DNA of 12,396 nt, taken from NCBI GenBank assembly GCA_015485375.1, contig WFTU01000270.1, positions 1 through 12,396 of the forward strand. Direction: 5' to 3'. The DNA comes from Paracoccaceae bacterium. GTDB taxonomy: Bacteria > Pseudomonadota > Alphaproteobacteria > Rhodobacterales > Rhodobacteraceae. The notes below the pieces were generated by a model. That model was not told the DNA's origin and ran no database searches. It worked only from the letters and a program-made list of their open reading frames with translations. Positions 1 through 7,600 of the stretch are shown here, piece by piece. The position numbers and the translations under genes were made by a program. Positions within the stretch are counted from its first letter, which is position 1; every line of letters begins with the position of its first letter.

Positions 1-189
1 ATCGACAAGACCCGCGCGCTCAAACAGATCCCCTCGCTGATCAAGGCCTACCTGCGCCTTGGCGGTTTCGTCGGCGAGGGCGCTTTCATCGACCATGATT
101 TCAACACCATCGATGTCTGCCTGATCATGGACACCGAAAGAATGGTGCAGAAATACCGCGCCTTCTATACCCGCGACAGGCGCGCCTGA
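1..189 (+). CDS. olsB: Ornithine-lipid N-acyltransferase OlsB-like (GNAT/hemolysin-like), 3' end only
   Basis: The window opens inside this gene, so only the last 62 codons and the TGA stop are visible. The translated tail contains IPSLIKAYLRLGGFVGEGAF and then DHDFNTIDVCLIMD, which matches the C-terminal end of the OlsB / hemolysin-like GNAT acyltransferases. In that family OlsB transfers a 3-hydroxy-acyl chain from acyl carrier protein to the alpha-amino group of ornithine, giving lyso-ornithine lipid, the first step of ornithine-lipid synthesis. The stop overlaps the start of the next gene (TGATG), so the two are translationally coupled, and that neighbour looks like the second enzyme of the same pathway. 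The catalytic N-terminal part lies outside the window, so the assignment rests on the tail and the neighbour. A related GNAT protein of unknown substrate remains possible. Confidence 0.75.
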   Translation: MDKTRALKQIPSLIKAYLRLGGFVGEGAFIDHDFNTIDVCLIMDTERMVQKYRAFYTRDRRA

Positions 190-1007
190 TGGAGTGGTTC
201 GGCGAATGGGAGCCGGAGCTGACCGCCCCGAAACCCCGCGAGTGGCCCCGCGTCATCCTGCGCGGACTCGCCATGCTGACCGGCACCGGCCTGCTGCTGG
301 CCATCTACCTGCTGTTCTACGGTATCGAGAAAATCCTGCCGCTCGGGGTGACAAAATATATCGCGCAAATCTGGGCGCGCATGGGGCTGTTCCTGTGCGG
401 GCTGAAACTGGAACTGCGCGGCAAACACATGTCACAGGGCGGGGCGCTGGTGGCCAACCATGCCTCGTGGATCGACATCTTCAGTTTCAATTCCGCCGCC
501 CGCATTTCCTTCGTCGCCAAGGCCGAGGTCCGCAACTGGCCGCTCGTCGGTTTCCTCGGCCGCATCACCGACACCCTGTTTATCGAGCGCCGCCAGTCCC
601 ACGCCAGAAAACACCGGCAGGCCCTGCTGGAACGGCTCGACCGCGGCGACCAGCTCTGCTTTTTCCCCGAGGGCACCAGCACCGACGGCATGCGCGTCCT
701 GAAATTCCGCTCTACCCTGTTCAGCGTGTTCCACACTCCCGAACTGATCGGCCACGTCTGGGTGCAGCCCGCGACGGTGACCTACTACGCGCCGAAGGGC
801 GAGATACCCGAGTTCTACGGCTGGTGGGGCGACATGGGGTTTCTGGACCACATCCTGACGGTGCTGGCCAGATCGCGCGGCGGCCGCGTGCGCGTCACCT
901 TCCACGAACCGGTCAAAGCCGCCGATTTCGAGACCCGCAAGGCGCTGGCCGCCTATTGCGAGGGCGTCGTGCGCAAGGGGCTGGAGGCTGATCTGGCCCG
1001 CGCCTAG
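189..1007 (+). CDS. olsA: Lyso-ornithine lipid O-acyltransferase OlsA (PlsC-type 1-acyl-glycerol-3-phosphate acyltransferase family)
   Basis: This 272-residue membrane protein has the PlsC acyltransferase signature. The catalytic HX4D box is NHASWID (H91, D96), and the second block is FFPEGTSTDG (residues 158-167). A later block, PATVTYY (194-200), fits the family's fourth motif. One hydrophobic segment at about residues 26-44 should anchor it in the inner membrane with the active site on the cytoplasmic face. OlsA adds a second acyl chain, as an ester on the 3-hydroxy group of lyso-ornithine lipid; some family members also acylate lysophosphatidic acid, so a PlsC role cannot be excluded from sequence alone. 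The overlap with the upstream olsB-like gene supports the ornithine-lipid role. No strong ribosome-binding site precedes the ATG, as expected for a coupled start. Its stop TAG lies in a CTAG shared with the convergent antiporter gene. Confidence 0.83.
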   Translation: MEWFGEWEPELTAPKPREWPRVILRGLAMLTGTGLLLAIYLLFYGIEKILPLGVTKYIAQIWARMGLFLCGLKLELRGKHMSQGGALVANHASWIDIFSFNSAARISFVAKAEVRNWPLVGFLGRITDTLFIERRQSHARKHRQALLERLDRGDQLCFFPEGTSTDGMRVLKFRSTLFSVFHTPELIGHVWVQPATVTYYAPKGEIPEFYGWWGDMGFLDHILTVLARSRGGRVRVTFHEPVKAADFETRKALAAYCEGVVRKGLEADLARA

Positions 1008-2632
1008 CCCCGTCCAGTGGCCATGTCGCCCCCGAGGATATCGGAAACAGAGTCGGCAAAGCCGATCCCCGCCTCCTGATAGATACAGTAGATTTCCTGC
1101 GCACCGGCCTCGGCCAGCTTGGCGTTTTCCTCGGGGTAGCGGGCAATCGCGATGGTTTTTCCGCCAAAGCCGGTGTTTTCCAGCTCCTTCAGCGCATCGA
1201 TGCTGGCTTTCAGGTTGGGCAGAGCCAGCAGGATCACGTCCATATGCCGGATATTGCCGCCGATACTGTCCCAGAAATCGGGATCGCTGGGATCGCCGGG
1301 AAAGACCCGGAAACCTTCCTGCCGGAGCTTTTCCACCGTCGCGCGGTCAAAATCGAAGCCGATGACCTTGTCGCCAAAGCGTTCGCGCACCCGTTCGTAG
1401 GCGCTGGCCCCGACCCGCCCCAGCCCGAAAACCGCGATCCGCGCGTCGCGGAGGTCCTGCACCGGTATCGGCACGGGACCGTCGGCACGCTGGAAACGGC
1501 CCCAGAACCCCTTGAAACGGCGATAGAGCGCATCCTCGTATTTGTTGATCACCGCAGCGATCACAAAGGACAGCGACAGGGCCACGGCCAGCACCACCAG
1601 CCACTGCCCGCTGATCCAGCCGTTTTTGGCGCTGATGGCGGCGACAATCAGGCCGAACTCGCTGTAGTTGGTCATATAGATGCTGGCGAACAAGGATGTG
1701 CGCGCCCGCTTGCCGAACCATACCATGAGCAGGAAAAACAGCACCGACTTGAAAAACACCGGCGGCACCAGAGCCAGAGCCAGCAGGATCGTATCGGTTG
1801 ACAGATAGCCCGACATGCCGATCCCGAGGAAAAATCCGACCAGAAACAGGTCTTTCAGGCTGTACATGGCCTTCGCCATCTCGCCCGCCTTGGCAAAGGG
1901 CGAGAGCAGCAGCCCCAGCACCAGCGCACCCAGATCACCCTTGATCCCGACCAGCTCGAATATCTCGGCTCCGCCAAGGGCCAGAAACAGGCCATAGAGG
2001 ATCAGCAACTCGCTATGTCCGACCCTGTTCAAGATAAAGGCAAACAGGCGGCGCAGCGGGATCAGCAACACCAGCAACACGGCCCAGACCGTCGGCAGCT
2101 TGCCGGTCGAGGCCGCAAGGAACACTACGGCCAGAATGTCCTGTATAATCAGGATTGTCATGGCCAGCTGCCCGTGCGAGGCATTGATTTCCTCGTTCTC
2201 CTGCAGGGTTTTCACAACGAACACGGTGGAGGAAAAACTGAGCGCGAACCCGATGACCAGCGCGGTGGATACCCCGGGCTCCTGCAGATAGGGAACCGAC
2301 ACGAACAGCAGCCCGAGCAGCACCACAAAGCCCCCGAGCACAAGGGTCACGCCAACTGTATGCACCAGCGTTATGGCCACAACCGAGGCATTGGCCAGCA
2401 CCCGCGGATTAAGCTTCAGGCCGATGGTGAACAGCAACAGGGTGATACCCACATCCGAGAGTTTTTCCAGCGCGGCAGAGCCCTCGAACCCCAGCAGGTT
2501 CAGCGAAAATCCGGCAACGAGATATCCGACAAGGGGTGGCAAGCCGCCGCGCGAGGCCAGAAAACCGAACAGGAACGACAGGCTGAGCCAGCCGAGTTCT
2601 CCGGTCGCGATGTCTGCCCAGCCCGGTTTCAT
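1004..2632 (-). CDS. CPA2-family cation:proton antiporter with C-terminal TrkA-N (RCK) domain, KefB/KefC/YbaL-like
   Basis: The protein has 542 residues. Residues about 10-360 form a Na+/H+ exchanger core of roughly a dozen hydrophobic segments, with family marks at FALSFSSTVFVVKTL (129-143) and IIQDILAV (162-169; Q164-D165 is the conserved ion-path pair of CPA2 proteins). After a basic linker, a cytosolic Rossmann domain starts near residue 396 with GLGRVG (403-408) and an acidic residue at the end of strand two (GFDFDR, D427), typical of NAD(H) binding. It probably exchanges K+ or Na+ for protons under nucleotide control. It ends soon after the RCK-N domain with no clear RCK-C, and no KefF/KefG-type helper gene is nearby, so glutathione gating is not supported. 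The start is set by GGAGG (2637-2641) four bases before the ATG. It probably shares a transcript with the upstream ThiE-like gene, 33 bp away. It is not assigned to KefB or KefC. Confidence 0.87.
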   Translation of the reverse strand: MKPGWADIATGELGWLSLSFLFGFLASRGGLPPLVGYLVAGFSLNLLGFEGSAALEKLSDVGITLLLFTIGLKLNPRVLANASVVAITLVHTVGVTLVLGGFVVLLGLLFVSVPYLQEPGVSTALVIGFALSFSSTVFVVKTLQENEEINASHGQLAMTILIIQDILAVVFLAASTGKLPTVWAVLLVLLIPLRRLFAFILNRVGHSELLILYGLFLALGGAEIFELVGIKGDLGALVLGLLLSPFAKAGEMAKAMYSLKDLFLVGFFLGIGMSGYLSTDTILLALALVPPVFFKSVLFFLLMVWFGKRARTSLFASIYMTNYSEFGLIVAAISAKNGWISGQWLVVLAVALSLSFVIAAVINKYEDALYRRFKGFWGRFQRADGPVPIPVQDLRDARIAVFGLGRVGASAYERVRERFGDKVIGFDFDRATVEKLRQEGFRVFPGDPSDPDFWDSIGGNIRHMDVILLALPNLKASIDALKELENTGFGGKTIAIARYPEENAKLAEAGAQEIYCIYQEAGIGFADSVSDILGGDMATGRG

Positions 2633-2636
2633 TCTG

Positions 2637-2641
2637 CCTCC
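2637..2641 (-). promoter_or_regulatory. Ribosome-binding site of the antiporter gene
   Basis: GGAGG on the minus strand, four bases before the ATG at 2632. It is a full Shine-Dalgarno core and fixes the antiporter start. It also suggests that the gene is translated independently although it follows the ThiE-like gene closely. Confidence 0.7.
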
Positions 2642-2665
2642 GGATACAAGCCCCGAGGGGCGGAT

Positions 2666-3292
2666 TTATTTCAGCGCGTCCATAATCCGTTTGACCGCGG
2701 CCACGGCACCGGCCTCGTCGCTCCAGATTTCCTCACCCACGGTCAGGAAGTCGATGTATTCCTTCACGCCCCTGATGCCTTCCACGGTGGCATTGCCCTC
2801 GGCGACCAGCGGCACCTCGATCATCTGCGACCACCAGCGGAACAGCTCCACCTCCGCCACCTCGCCGGAGCCCAATGCCCCCGCCGCGAGCGGACCAAAG
2901 GAAATATAGTCCGTCCCGATCTCCGCCGCTGTCAGTCCCGCGTGTTTGGAGGCCCCGCAGAACGCCCCGACAATCGCGTCGTTGCCCAGCTCCTTGCGCG
3001 CATCGCGCACATGGCGCGACCCGTCCGTCAGATGCACCCCGTCCAGACCGAGCGGCTGCACCATGCGGAAATGGTCGTCGATCACAATCGCCACATCGGC
3101 GGCGTGACATACCTCGCGCAGCGTATCCGCCGCGCGGGTCAATTCACGCTCGTCACTCGTGGCCATGGCAATGCGCACACAAACCACCGGCGCGACCTCC
3201 AGAACCGCCTGAAGCTGCGGCGCTAACTCCGCCGGCTCGAAAGCGGGCGGCGTGGCAAGGTAAATCTGTGCGGGTTCGATTTCGTCAGTCAT
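2666..3292 (-). CDS. ThiE/TenI-like (thiamine phosphate synthase family) protein with atypical active-site motifs
   Basis: This 208-residue protein reads as a TIM-barrel of the ThiE/TenI family. Recognisable blocks are VIDDHFRMV (70-78), DGVHLTD (84-90), GAFCGASKHAGL (109-120) and GTDYISFGPL (126-135). ThiE joins HMP-diphosphate to thiazole phosphate to give thiamine phosphate. Both aspartates expected for Mg2+ (D73 and D90) appear kept. Other marks are altered: the usual Q-[YF]-R-x-K strand is CVRIA (38-42), keeping only the Arg; the phosphate-gripping I-G-G-I loop is AEGN (164-167); and the late V-S-A-I is VGEEI (185-189). It may therefore be a divergent ThiE, a TenI-like relative or an enzyme on another substrate; no other thiamine gene is in the window. 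It reads leftward into the antiporter gene. The SD-like GGAG is about nine bases before the ATG. Confidence 0.72.
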   Translation of the reverse strand: MTDEIEPAQIYLATPPAFEPAELAPQLQAVLEVAPVVCVRIAMATSDERELTRAADTLREVCHAADVAIVIDDHFRMVQPLGLDGVHLTDGSRHVRDARKELGNDAIVGAFCGASKHAGLTAAEIGTDYISFGPLAAGALGSGEVAEVELFRWWSQMIEVPLVAEGNATVEGIRGVKEYIDFLTVGEEIWSDEAGAVAAVKRIMDALK

Positions 3293-3365
3293 GGGGCGCT
3301 CCGGCTGTTTGGAGCGGTTTTACGGCGGCGGGCGCCAAAGGTCCAGAATTTCCCTGTTTCCGATA

Positions 3366-3409
3366 CGGTCAATAAAACCACTAATCCGGTTTAATGGTTT
3401 TATTGACCG
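3366..3409. repeat. Near-perfect 44-bp palindrome in the divergent intergenic region
   Basis: The left arm CGGTCAATAAAACCA (3366-3380) is the exact reverse complement of the right arm TGGTTTTATTGACCG (3395-3409), 15 of 15 bases. Inside, after one mismatch, TAA pairs with TTA, leaving a TCCGGT centre (3385-3390). The AT-rich arms stand out from the GC-rich surroundings. The palindrome lies 73 bp from the ThiE-like start and 62 bp from the Coa1-domain start, which point away from each other. Each arm also carries an outward-facing TTGACC, a good -35 hexamer, but no convincing -10 follows at 16-18 bp on either side. An operator for a dimeric regulator of both genes is the favoured reading. A small mobile palindromic repeat is the main alternative. 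Confidence 0.8.
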
Positions 3410-3457
3410 GAACACTGGCGCAAAACGGGGGAGGCCGCTACTCTTTCCACCCGACGC

Positions 3458-3464
3458 GAAGGAG
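3458..3464 (+). promoter_or_regulatory. Ribosome-binding site of the Coa1-domain gene
   Basis: GAAGGAG, seven bases before the ATG at 3472. It decides the start: the open frame extends upstream to an ATG at 3394, but that one lies inside the palindrome's right half and has no Shine-Dalgarno sequence. Confidence 0.75.
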
Positions 3465-3471
3465 ACCCCCA

Positions 3472-4107
3472 ATGCCGCTACCCGACCAGCCGAAAGACAC
3501 GCCGATCCCGCCGCATCTGGACCGCTGGAACTGGGGTGCATTTCTGCTGAACTGGATCTGGGGTCTCGGCAACAGCACCTATATCGCGCTGCTGATGTTC
3601 GTGCCGCTGGTCAATATCGGCCTGCTGTTTGCGCTGGGCGCAAAGGGCAGCAAATGGGCGTGGAAGAACAGGACATGGGCCTCCGAGGCGGAATTCGCCC
3701 GCGTGCAGCGCAACTGGGCGCGTGGCGGGTTTATCCTGCTTGCGGTGATCGTGCTGTTCCTCGTCCTGATCTTCTCGCTGATGAAAAACAGCGAGGCCTA
3801 CAGGCTTTCCATGGCCAGGGCCGAAAACGACCCTCGCGTACTGGCCGCCCTTGGCACGCCGCTGAATGCCGGGCTGATCGTCAGCGGCCGGATCGACATC
3901 AGCGGCTCCAGCGGTAGCGCCGCCCTGAAAATCCCCGTCTCCGGTCCGAAATGCCGCGGCGAGCTGATCTCGCTGGCCGAAAAACGTGACGGCAACTGGA
4001 CCCTCACGCTTCTGGTCTTGCAAAGCCGCTGCTCGGCAACGCCGGTGGTGCTGGTCAACACCAACAACATCCCTATCAGCGGTGCGGTAAGGTCCGAGAG
4101 CATATAA
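3472..4107 (+). CDS. Membrane protein with C-terminal Coa1-type (cytochrome c oxidase assembly factor) domain
   Basis: From the ATG at 3472 the product is 211 residues. The start is supported by GAAGGAG and by the residues before it being poor protein-like sequence. The N-terminal module (about 15-85) is aromatic and partly hydrophobic: RWNWGAFLLNWIWGLGN (18-34), a hydrophobic stretch at 37-56, then GAKGSKWAWKNRTW (56-69). A clear transmembrane helix follows (86-103). The last part (about 128-211) resembles the Coa1/Tim21-type domain, with GSSGSAALKIPVSGPKCRG (145-163) and GNWTLTLL (174-181). In mitochondria Coa1 helps early Cox1 assembly; bacterial members are mostly uncharacterised, and no cytochrome oxidase gene is in view, so the function is a family-level guess. 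The Coa1-like domain probably faces the periplasm, though orientation is inferred. It is transcribed alone and ends just before a hairpin terminator. Confidence 0.7.
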   Translation: MPLPDQPKDTPIPPHLDRWNWGAFLLNWIWGLGNSTYIALLMFVPLVNIGLLFALGAKGSKWAWKNRTWASEAEFARVQRNWARGGFILLAVIVLFLVLIFSLMKNSEAYRLSMARAENDPRVLAALGTPLNAGLIVSGRIDISGSSGSAALKIPVSGPKCRGELISLAEKRDGNWTLTLLVLQSRCSATPVVLVNTNNIPISGAVRSESI

Positions 4108-4111
4108 GTAA

Positions 4112-4135
4112 AAAGGCGACCCGCGGGTCGCCTTT
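4112..4135. terminator. Bidirectional intrinsic terminator between the Coa1-domain gene and secG
   Basis: AAAGGCGACCCG (4112-4123) is followed immediately by its exact reverse complement CGGGTCGCCTTT (4124-4135), a perfect 24-base palindrome. It sits in the 32-bp gap between two convergent stop codons (TAA ending at 4107 and the secG TGA at 4142-4140). Read from secG, the stem runs into five T residues, a good intrinsic terminator. Read from the Coa1-domain gene, the T-run is weaker (CTTTGTTAT). It probably serves both genes. Confidence 0.85.
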
Positions 4136-4139
4136 GTTA

Positions 4140-4532
4140 TCAGTTGCCTGCCGGCGGGGTTGTCGGCTCGCCCGTCGGGGCGGGGGGCGCGGTCGGCTCG
4201 TCGGTCGGAACCGGCGGCACCAGCGGCCCGTCGAGGTTCGGTGTCAGGCTGTTGCTGGCCGGCGCCTCCGTGCTTTCGGTGCCGAGGCGGTCGATCACCG
4301 AGTCCTGACCGGCTTTTCTTGCCGCAATCACGGTCAGGGACAGGCTGGTAATCATGAAGCCCACGGCCAGAATCCACGTCAGTTTGGTCAGCGCATTGGC
4401 AGCCGCACGGCCCGAAACGGCCCCGTCGCCACCGCCCATGCCAAGGCCGCCGCCTTCGGAGCGTTGCAGCAGAACAACCGCGATCAGGCCAAGGGCCAGA
4501 ATCAGGTGGATTGACAGGACGATATTTTCCAT
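4140..4532 (-). CDS. secG: Protein-export membrane protein SecG
   Basis: SecG is the small accessory subunit of the SecYEG translocon and helps SecA-driven export through the inner membrane. The 130-residue product has the family layout: a first transmembrane helix (about 3-22), the cytosolic loop LLQRSEGGGLGMGGG (21-35), which is the SecG hallmark, the region AANALTKLTWILA (44-56), and a second helix (52-70). The tail after residue 83 is long, low in complexity and rich in Pro, Thr and Glu, and it ends in two near-copies of a ten-residue unit. Such tails vary widely between SecG proteins and are unlikely to be needed for the core function. Upstream AAAGAGA, about eight bases before the ATG, is the ribosome-binding site. 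A promoter candidate lies in the 93-bp gap behind the RND pump gene, so secG can be expressed separately. Confidence 0.93.
   Translation of the reverse strand: MENIVLSIHLILALGLIAVVLLQRSEGGGLGMGGGDGAVSGRAAANALTKLTWILAVGFMITSLSLTVIAARKAGQDSVIDRLGTESTEAPASNSLTPNLDGPLVPPVPTDEPTAPPAPTGEPTTPPAGN
4149..4208 (-). repeat. Two imperfect 30-bp tandem repeats in the secG 3' end
   Basis: Residues 109-118 (PTDEPTAPPA) and 119-128 (PTGEPTTPPA) of SecG are adjacent near-copies, encoded by 4179-4208 and 4149-4178. By eye about 22 of 30 bases match. The repeat encodes the flexible proline-rich tail and looks like slippage or duplication within the gene. Confidence 0.7.
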
Positions 4533-4584
4533 AACCAGCGTCTCTTTTTCGTAAATTCAGGCGTCCGAACCGGACGGTCGGCAC

Positions 4585-4613
4585 CTTCTAGCGAAGTTGA
4601 AGGGGGTTGTCGA
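4585..4613 (-). promoter_or_regulatory. Candidate sigma-70-type promoter for secG
   Basis: On the minus strand, TCGACA (4613-4608) is followed by exactly 17 bases and then TAGAAG (4590-4585). These match the -35 consensus TTGACA at five of six positions and the -10 consensus TATAAT at four of six. Transcription would start near 4578, giving a leader of about 45 bases before the secG ATG. It lies in the gap after the RND pump stop codon, where I see only a weak 5-bp hairpin (4563-4575), so read-through from the pump operon is also possible. Confidence 0.45.
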
Positions 4614-4625
4614 TTGCAATCTTTC

Positions 4626-7600
4626 TCATTCCGCCGCCTGCACCGGATCATCGACCGCAACAGGTTTCGGCGCGGGTTTTCCGCTCCAGTCGATCTCGTC
4701 CGCCGCCATCTTGGCGGCCTTGCGCGCCAGCCGCCGGTCGCGCCGGATCGGGTGGTTGCGCGGCAGGAACAGAACCACCAGCGCCGTGTAGGCCCCGCGC
4801 GACACCCAGATGCGCAGCGCCAGCAGCGCCGGCGTGACGATCAGGGTCAGGAAGGTGGCGAAACCGAGGCCGAAAACCACCGCCGTCGCCAGCTGTTTCC
4901 ACCACAGAGAGGTCGGCGTGTTGATGGAATAGCCCCCGTTGATGAAGTCCAGCGACAGGCCGAACATCATCGGGGTCAGACCGGCCATCGTGGTGATGGT
5001 GGTCAGCAGCACGGGGCGGATGCGGGCCTCGGCGGTGCGGGTGATCGCCTCCAGCTTCGGCAGGTATTTCGAGAACTCCTGATAGGTGTCGATCAACACG
5101 ATATTGTTGTTCACCACAATCCCCGCCAGCGCCACGATCCCGACGCCGGTCATAATGACCGAGAACGGCTGCCCCATCACCATCATGCCCAGCAGCACGC
5201 CGGCCGTGGACAGCACCACCGCAATCAGCACCAGCACGGAGTTGTAGAAGGAGTTGAACTGCGTCAGCAGGATAATGAACATCAGCGCCATCGCCGCCAC
5301 GCCCGCTCCGGCAAGGAAGGTCATGGATTCCGCCTGATCCTCCGCGTCGCCGACAAATTCCCAGCTGACCGAGGCGGGCAGGGGATTGTTGTCCTCCAGC
5401 CATGTGGTGATCTCGGCAATCTTCTCGTTGGCATTCGTGCCGTCCTCGACCCCTGCCAGAACGTCGAAGTAGCGCTGGTTGTCCACGCGCTTGATTTCCG
5501 CCAGTTTCGGCACCGGCTCGCGGGTCACGAAATTCGACAGCGGCACCAGCCCTTGCGGCGTGCGCACCCGCAGGGTGTCGAGGGTCGACAACACGCGGTC
5601 CTTTTCGGGGAAGCGCACACGGATGGCGACCTCGTCATCCGAACTGGCCGTGCGCATGGTGCCGAGCTGCAGCCCCCGCGTCACCAGTTGCACCATGCCC
5701 CCGACGCTGGCCACATCGGCGCCGTAGCGTCCGGCCTGTTGCACATCCACGTTGATCTTCCAGTCGATGCCGGGCAGGGGCAGCGTGTCGTCCACACCGG
5801 TCAGCCCCTCCATCGAGTCGTATTTCGCCCGCACGGTTTTCGTTGCCGCCAGCAGGTCGTCCCAGCTATCCCCCTTGACGCGCAGATGCACGGGTTTGGC
5901 CGAGGCCGGCCCCATGGTCTGTTCCAGAATTTCCACCTTGATACCGGGGATTTCCGCCAGCTTTTCGCGGATCTGCCCGAGGATATAATTCCCGTTGCCC
6001 TCGGGCCCCCAGAGGTTGCGTTCGTCCCACGGCAGCAGCTCGATCTGCACCTGCCCGATGGCATCCTGCGGCGAGCTGGCGCCGCCGGTGTTCTGGTTCA
6101 GCCCGCCGGAGCCGGCAAAGGCGAAGATCGACTCGACCCCGCGGATACCCATGATGGCGTTTTCGACCTCGCCGACCATACGGTCCTTTTCCTCCAGCGA
6201 CAGGTTGCCCCGTGCGCGGACAAAGGCAATGGCGCGTTCCGGTTCGGTGTTGACGAAGAACTCCACCCCGAGATTGTTTTTCTGGTAGGTCACGAAAATC
6301 CCGCCGATCAGCAGGCTGGTCAGCACGATGGAGACCACCGGCATGATCGGGTTTCCGGCGATGAAGTTGGTGAAATGCCCGAACCATGTGCGCTTGTAGC
6401 TGGTCTCGCCAATGCTGTCCGCCGCCGGTTTTTTCAGGGCGTGGATCGAAACCGACAGGGCCATCATTGCCACCACCAGCACAACGGATCCGGCCAGCAG
6501 TCCGGCGGTGCGGCTCAGGAAGACTCCGGCCACGGCCACGGCGAAGGCCGCCAGCACCAGCAGCAGACGGGCGGTGACCCCCAGCTTGGCGCGCAGGAAC
6601 TCCGCCCAGATGGTGAACCGGTGCGAAATCCGTCCCGCAACCCCGCCGACAACCGGCAGGAAGATCAGCGCCACGACCAGCGAGGCCGACAGCACGAAAA
6701 TCAGCGTCACCGGCAGGTTGCGCATGAATTGTCCGGGGATACCGGGCCAGAACAGCATCGGCAGGAAGGCCGAAAGCGTGGTCGCGGTGGAGGACACGAT
6801 CGGCCAGAACATCCGGCTGGCCGCATCGCGATAGGCACGGAACGGCCCGACGCCGCGCTGGATCTCCTGATCCGCATATTCGACCACCACGATCGCCCCG
6901 TCCACCAGCATCCCCACCGCAAGGATCAGGCCGAACATCACGATGTTGGAGATGGAAATATCCATCACCGCCAGCAGGGCAAAGGTCAGCAGGAAAGACG
7001 TGGGAATGGCAAAGCCCACCAGCAGCGCCGACTGGATGCCCAGCGAGGCCAGCACCACGATCATCACCAGCGCAATCGCCGTCAGCACCGAGGCTTCAAG
7101 CTGGCTCACCATATCCTCGACATTGGTGGAGTTGTCCATCGAGACATCGACGCTGATGGCCTGCTGCATATCCTGCGGCCAGCGGGCGACAGTCTCGTCC
7201 ACCACCTGCCGGACCTCGGCCACGGTGTCGATCAGGTTGGCGCCCTTGCGCTTGACGATCTGCAGGGCCACGGTCGGCTGGTTGTTGTAGCGCGCCGTGC
7301 CGACGGCATCCTCGAAGGTCAGGCGGATATCGGCAAGCTGGCCCAGCGTAATCACACTGTCGCCGTTCTTTTTCACCGGCAGCCCGTAGACGTCCGAAGG
7401 GTCGTCGAAGGCGGAGGGGATCTTGATGGAATAGGCGCCGGAGCCGACCTCCACCTCGCCGGCGGCGATCAGCTTGTTGTTGTTGTTGACCACGGCCAGC
7501 AGTTCGCCTGCGGTGACGTTGTAGGCCTCCATCTTCAACGGGTCGATCAGCACCTCGAGCATCTCGTCGCGCTGTCCGGTGATACCGGCCTCCAGCACGC

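Noticed and set aside
2015..3226. A 403-codon plus-strand open frame over the antiporter and ThiE-like genes.
   Set aside because: It spans parts of two recognised genes on the other strand, is low in complexity and matches no family I know.
3366..3409. The long palindrome read as an intrinsic terminator.
   Set aside because: Both flanking genes start away from it, so no transcript from either gene would end there; no third gene points into it.
3394..3471. An ATG at 3394 as the start of the Coa1-domain gene.
   Set aside because: It lies within the palindrome without a ribosome-binding site, whereas the ATG at 3472 has GAAGGAG at ideal spacing.
4563..4575. GTCCG-AAC-CGGAC hairpin as a terminator for the RND operon.
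   Set aside because: The stem is only five base pairs and no T-run follows on the minus strand, so it is too weak to call.
3478..4584. A 368-codon minus-strand open frame across the Coa1-domain gene and secG.
   Set aside because: It runs straight through the terminator palindrome and two genuine genes in other frames, and its product is Arg/Gln-rich without any motif.
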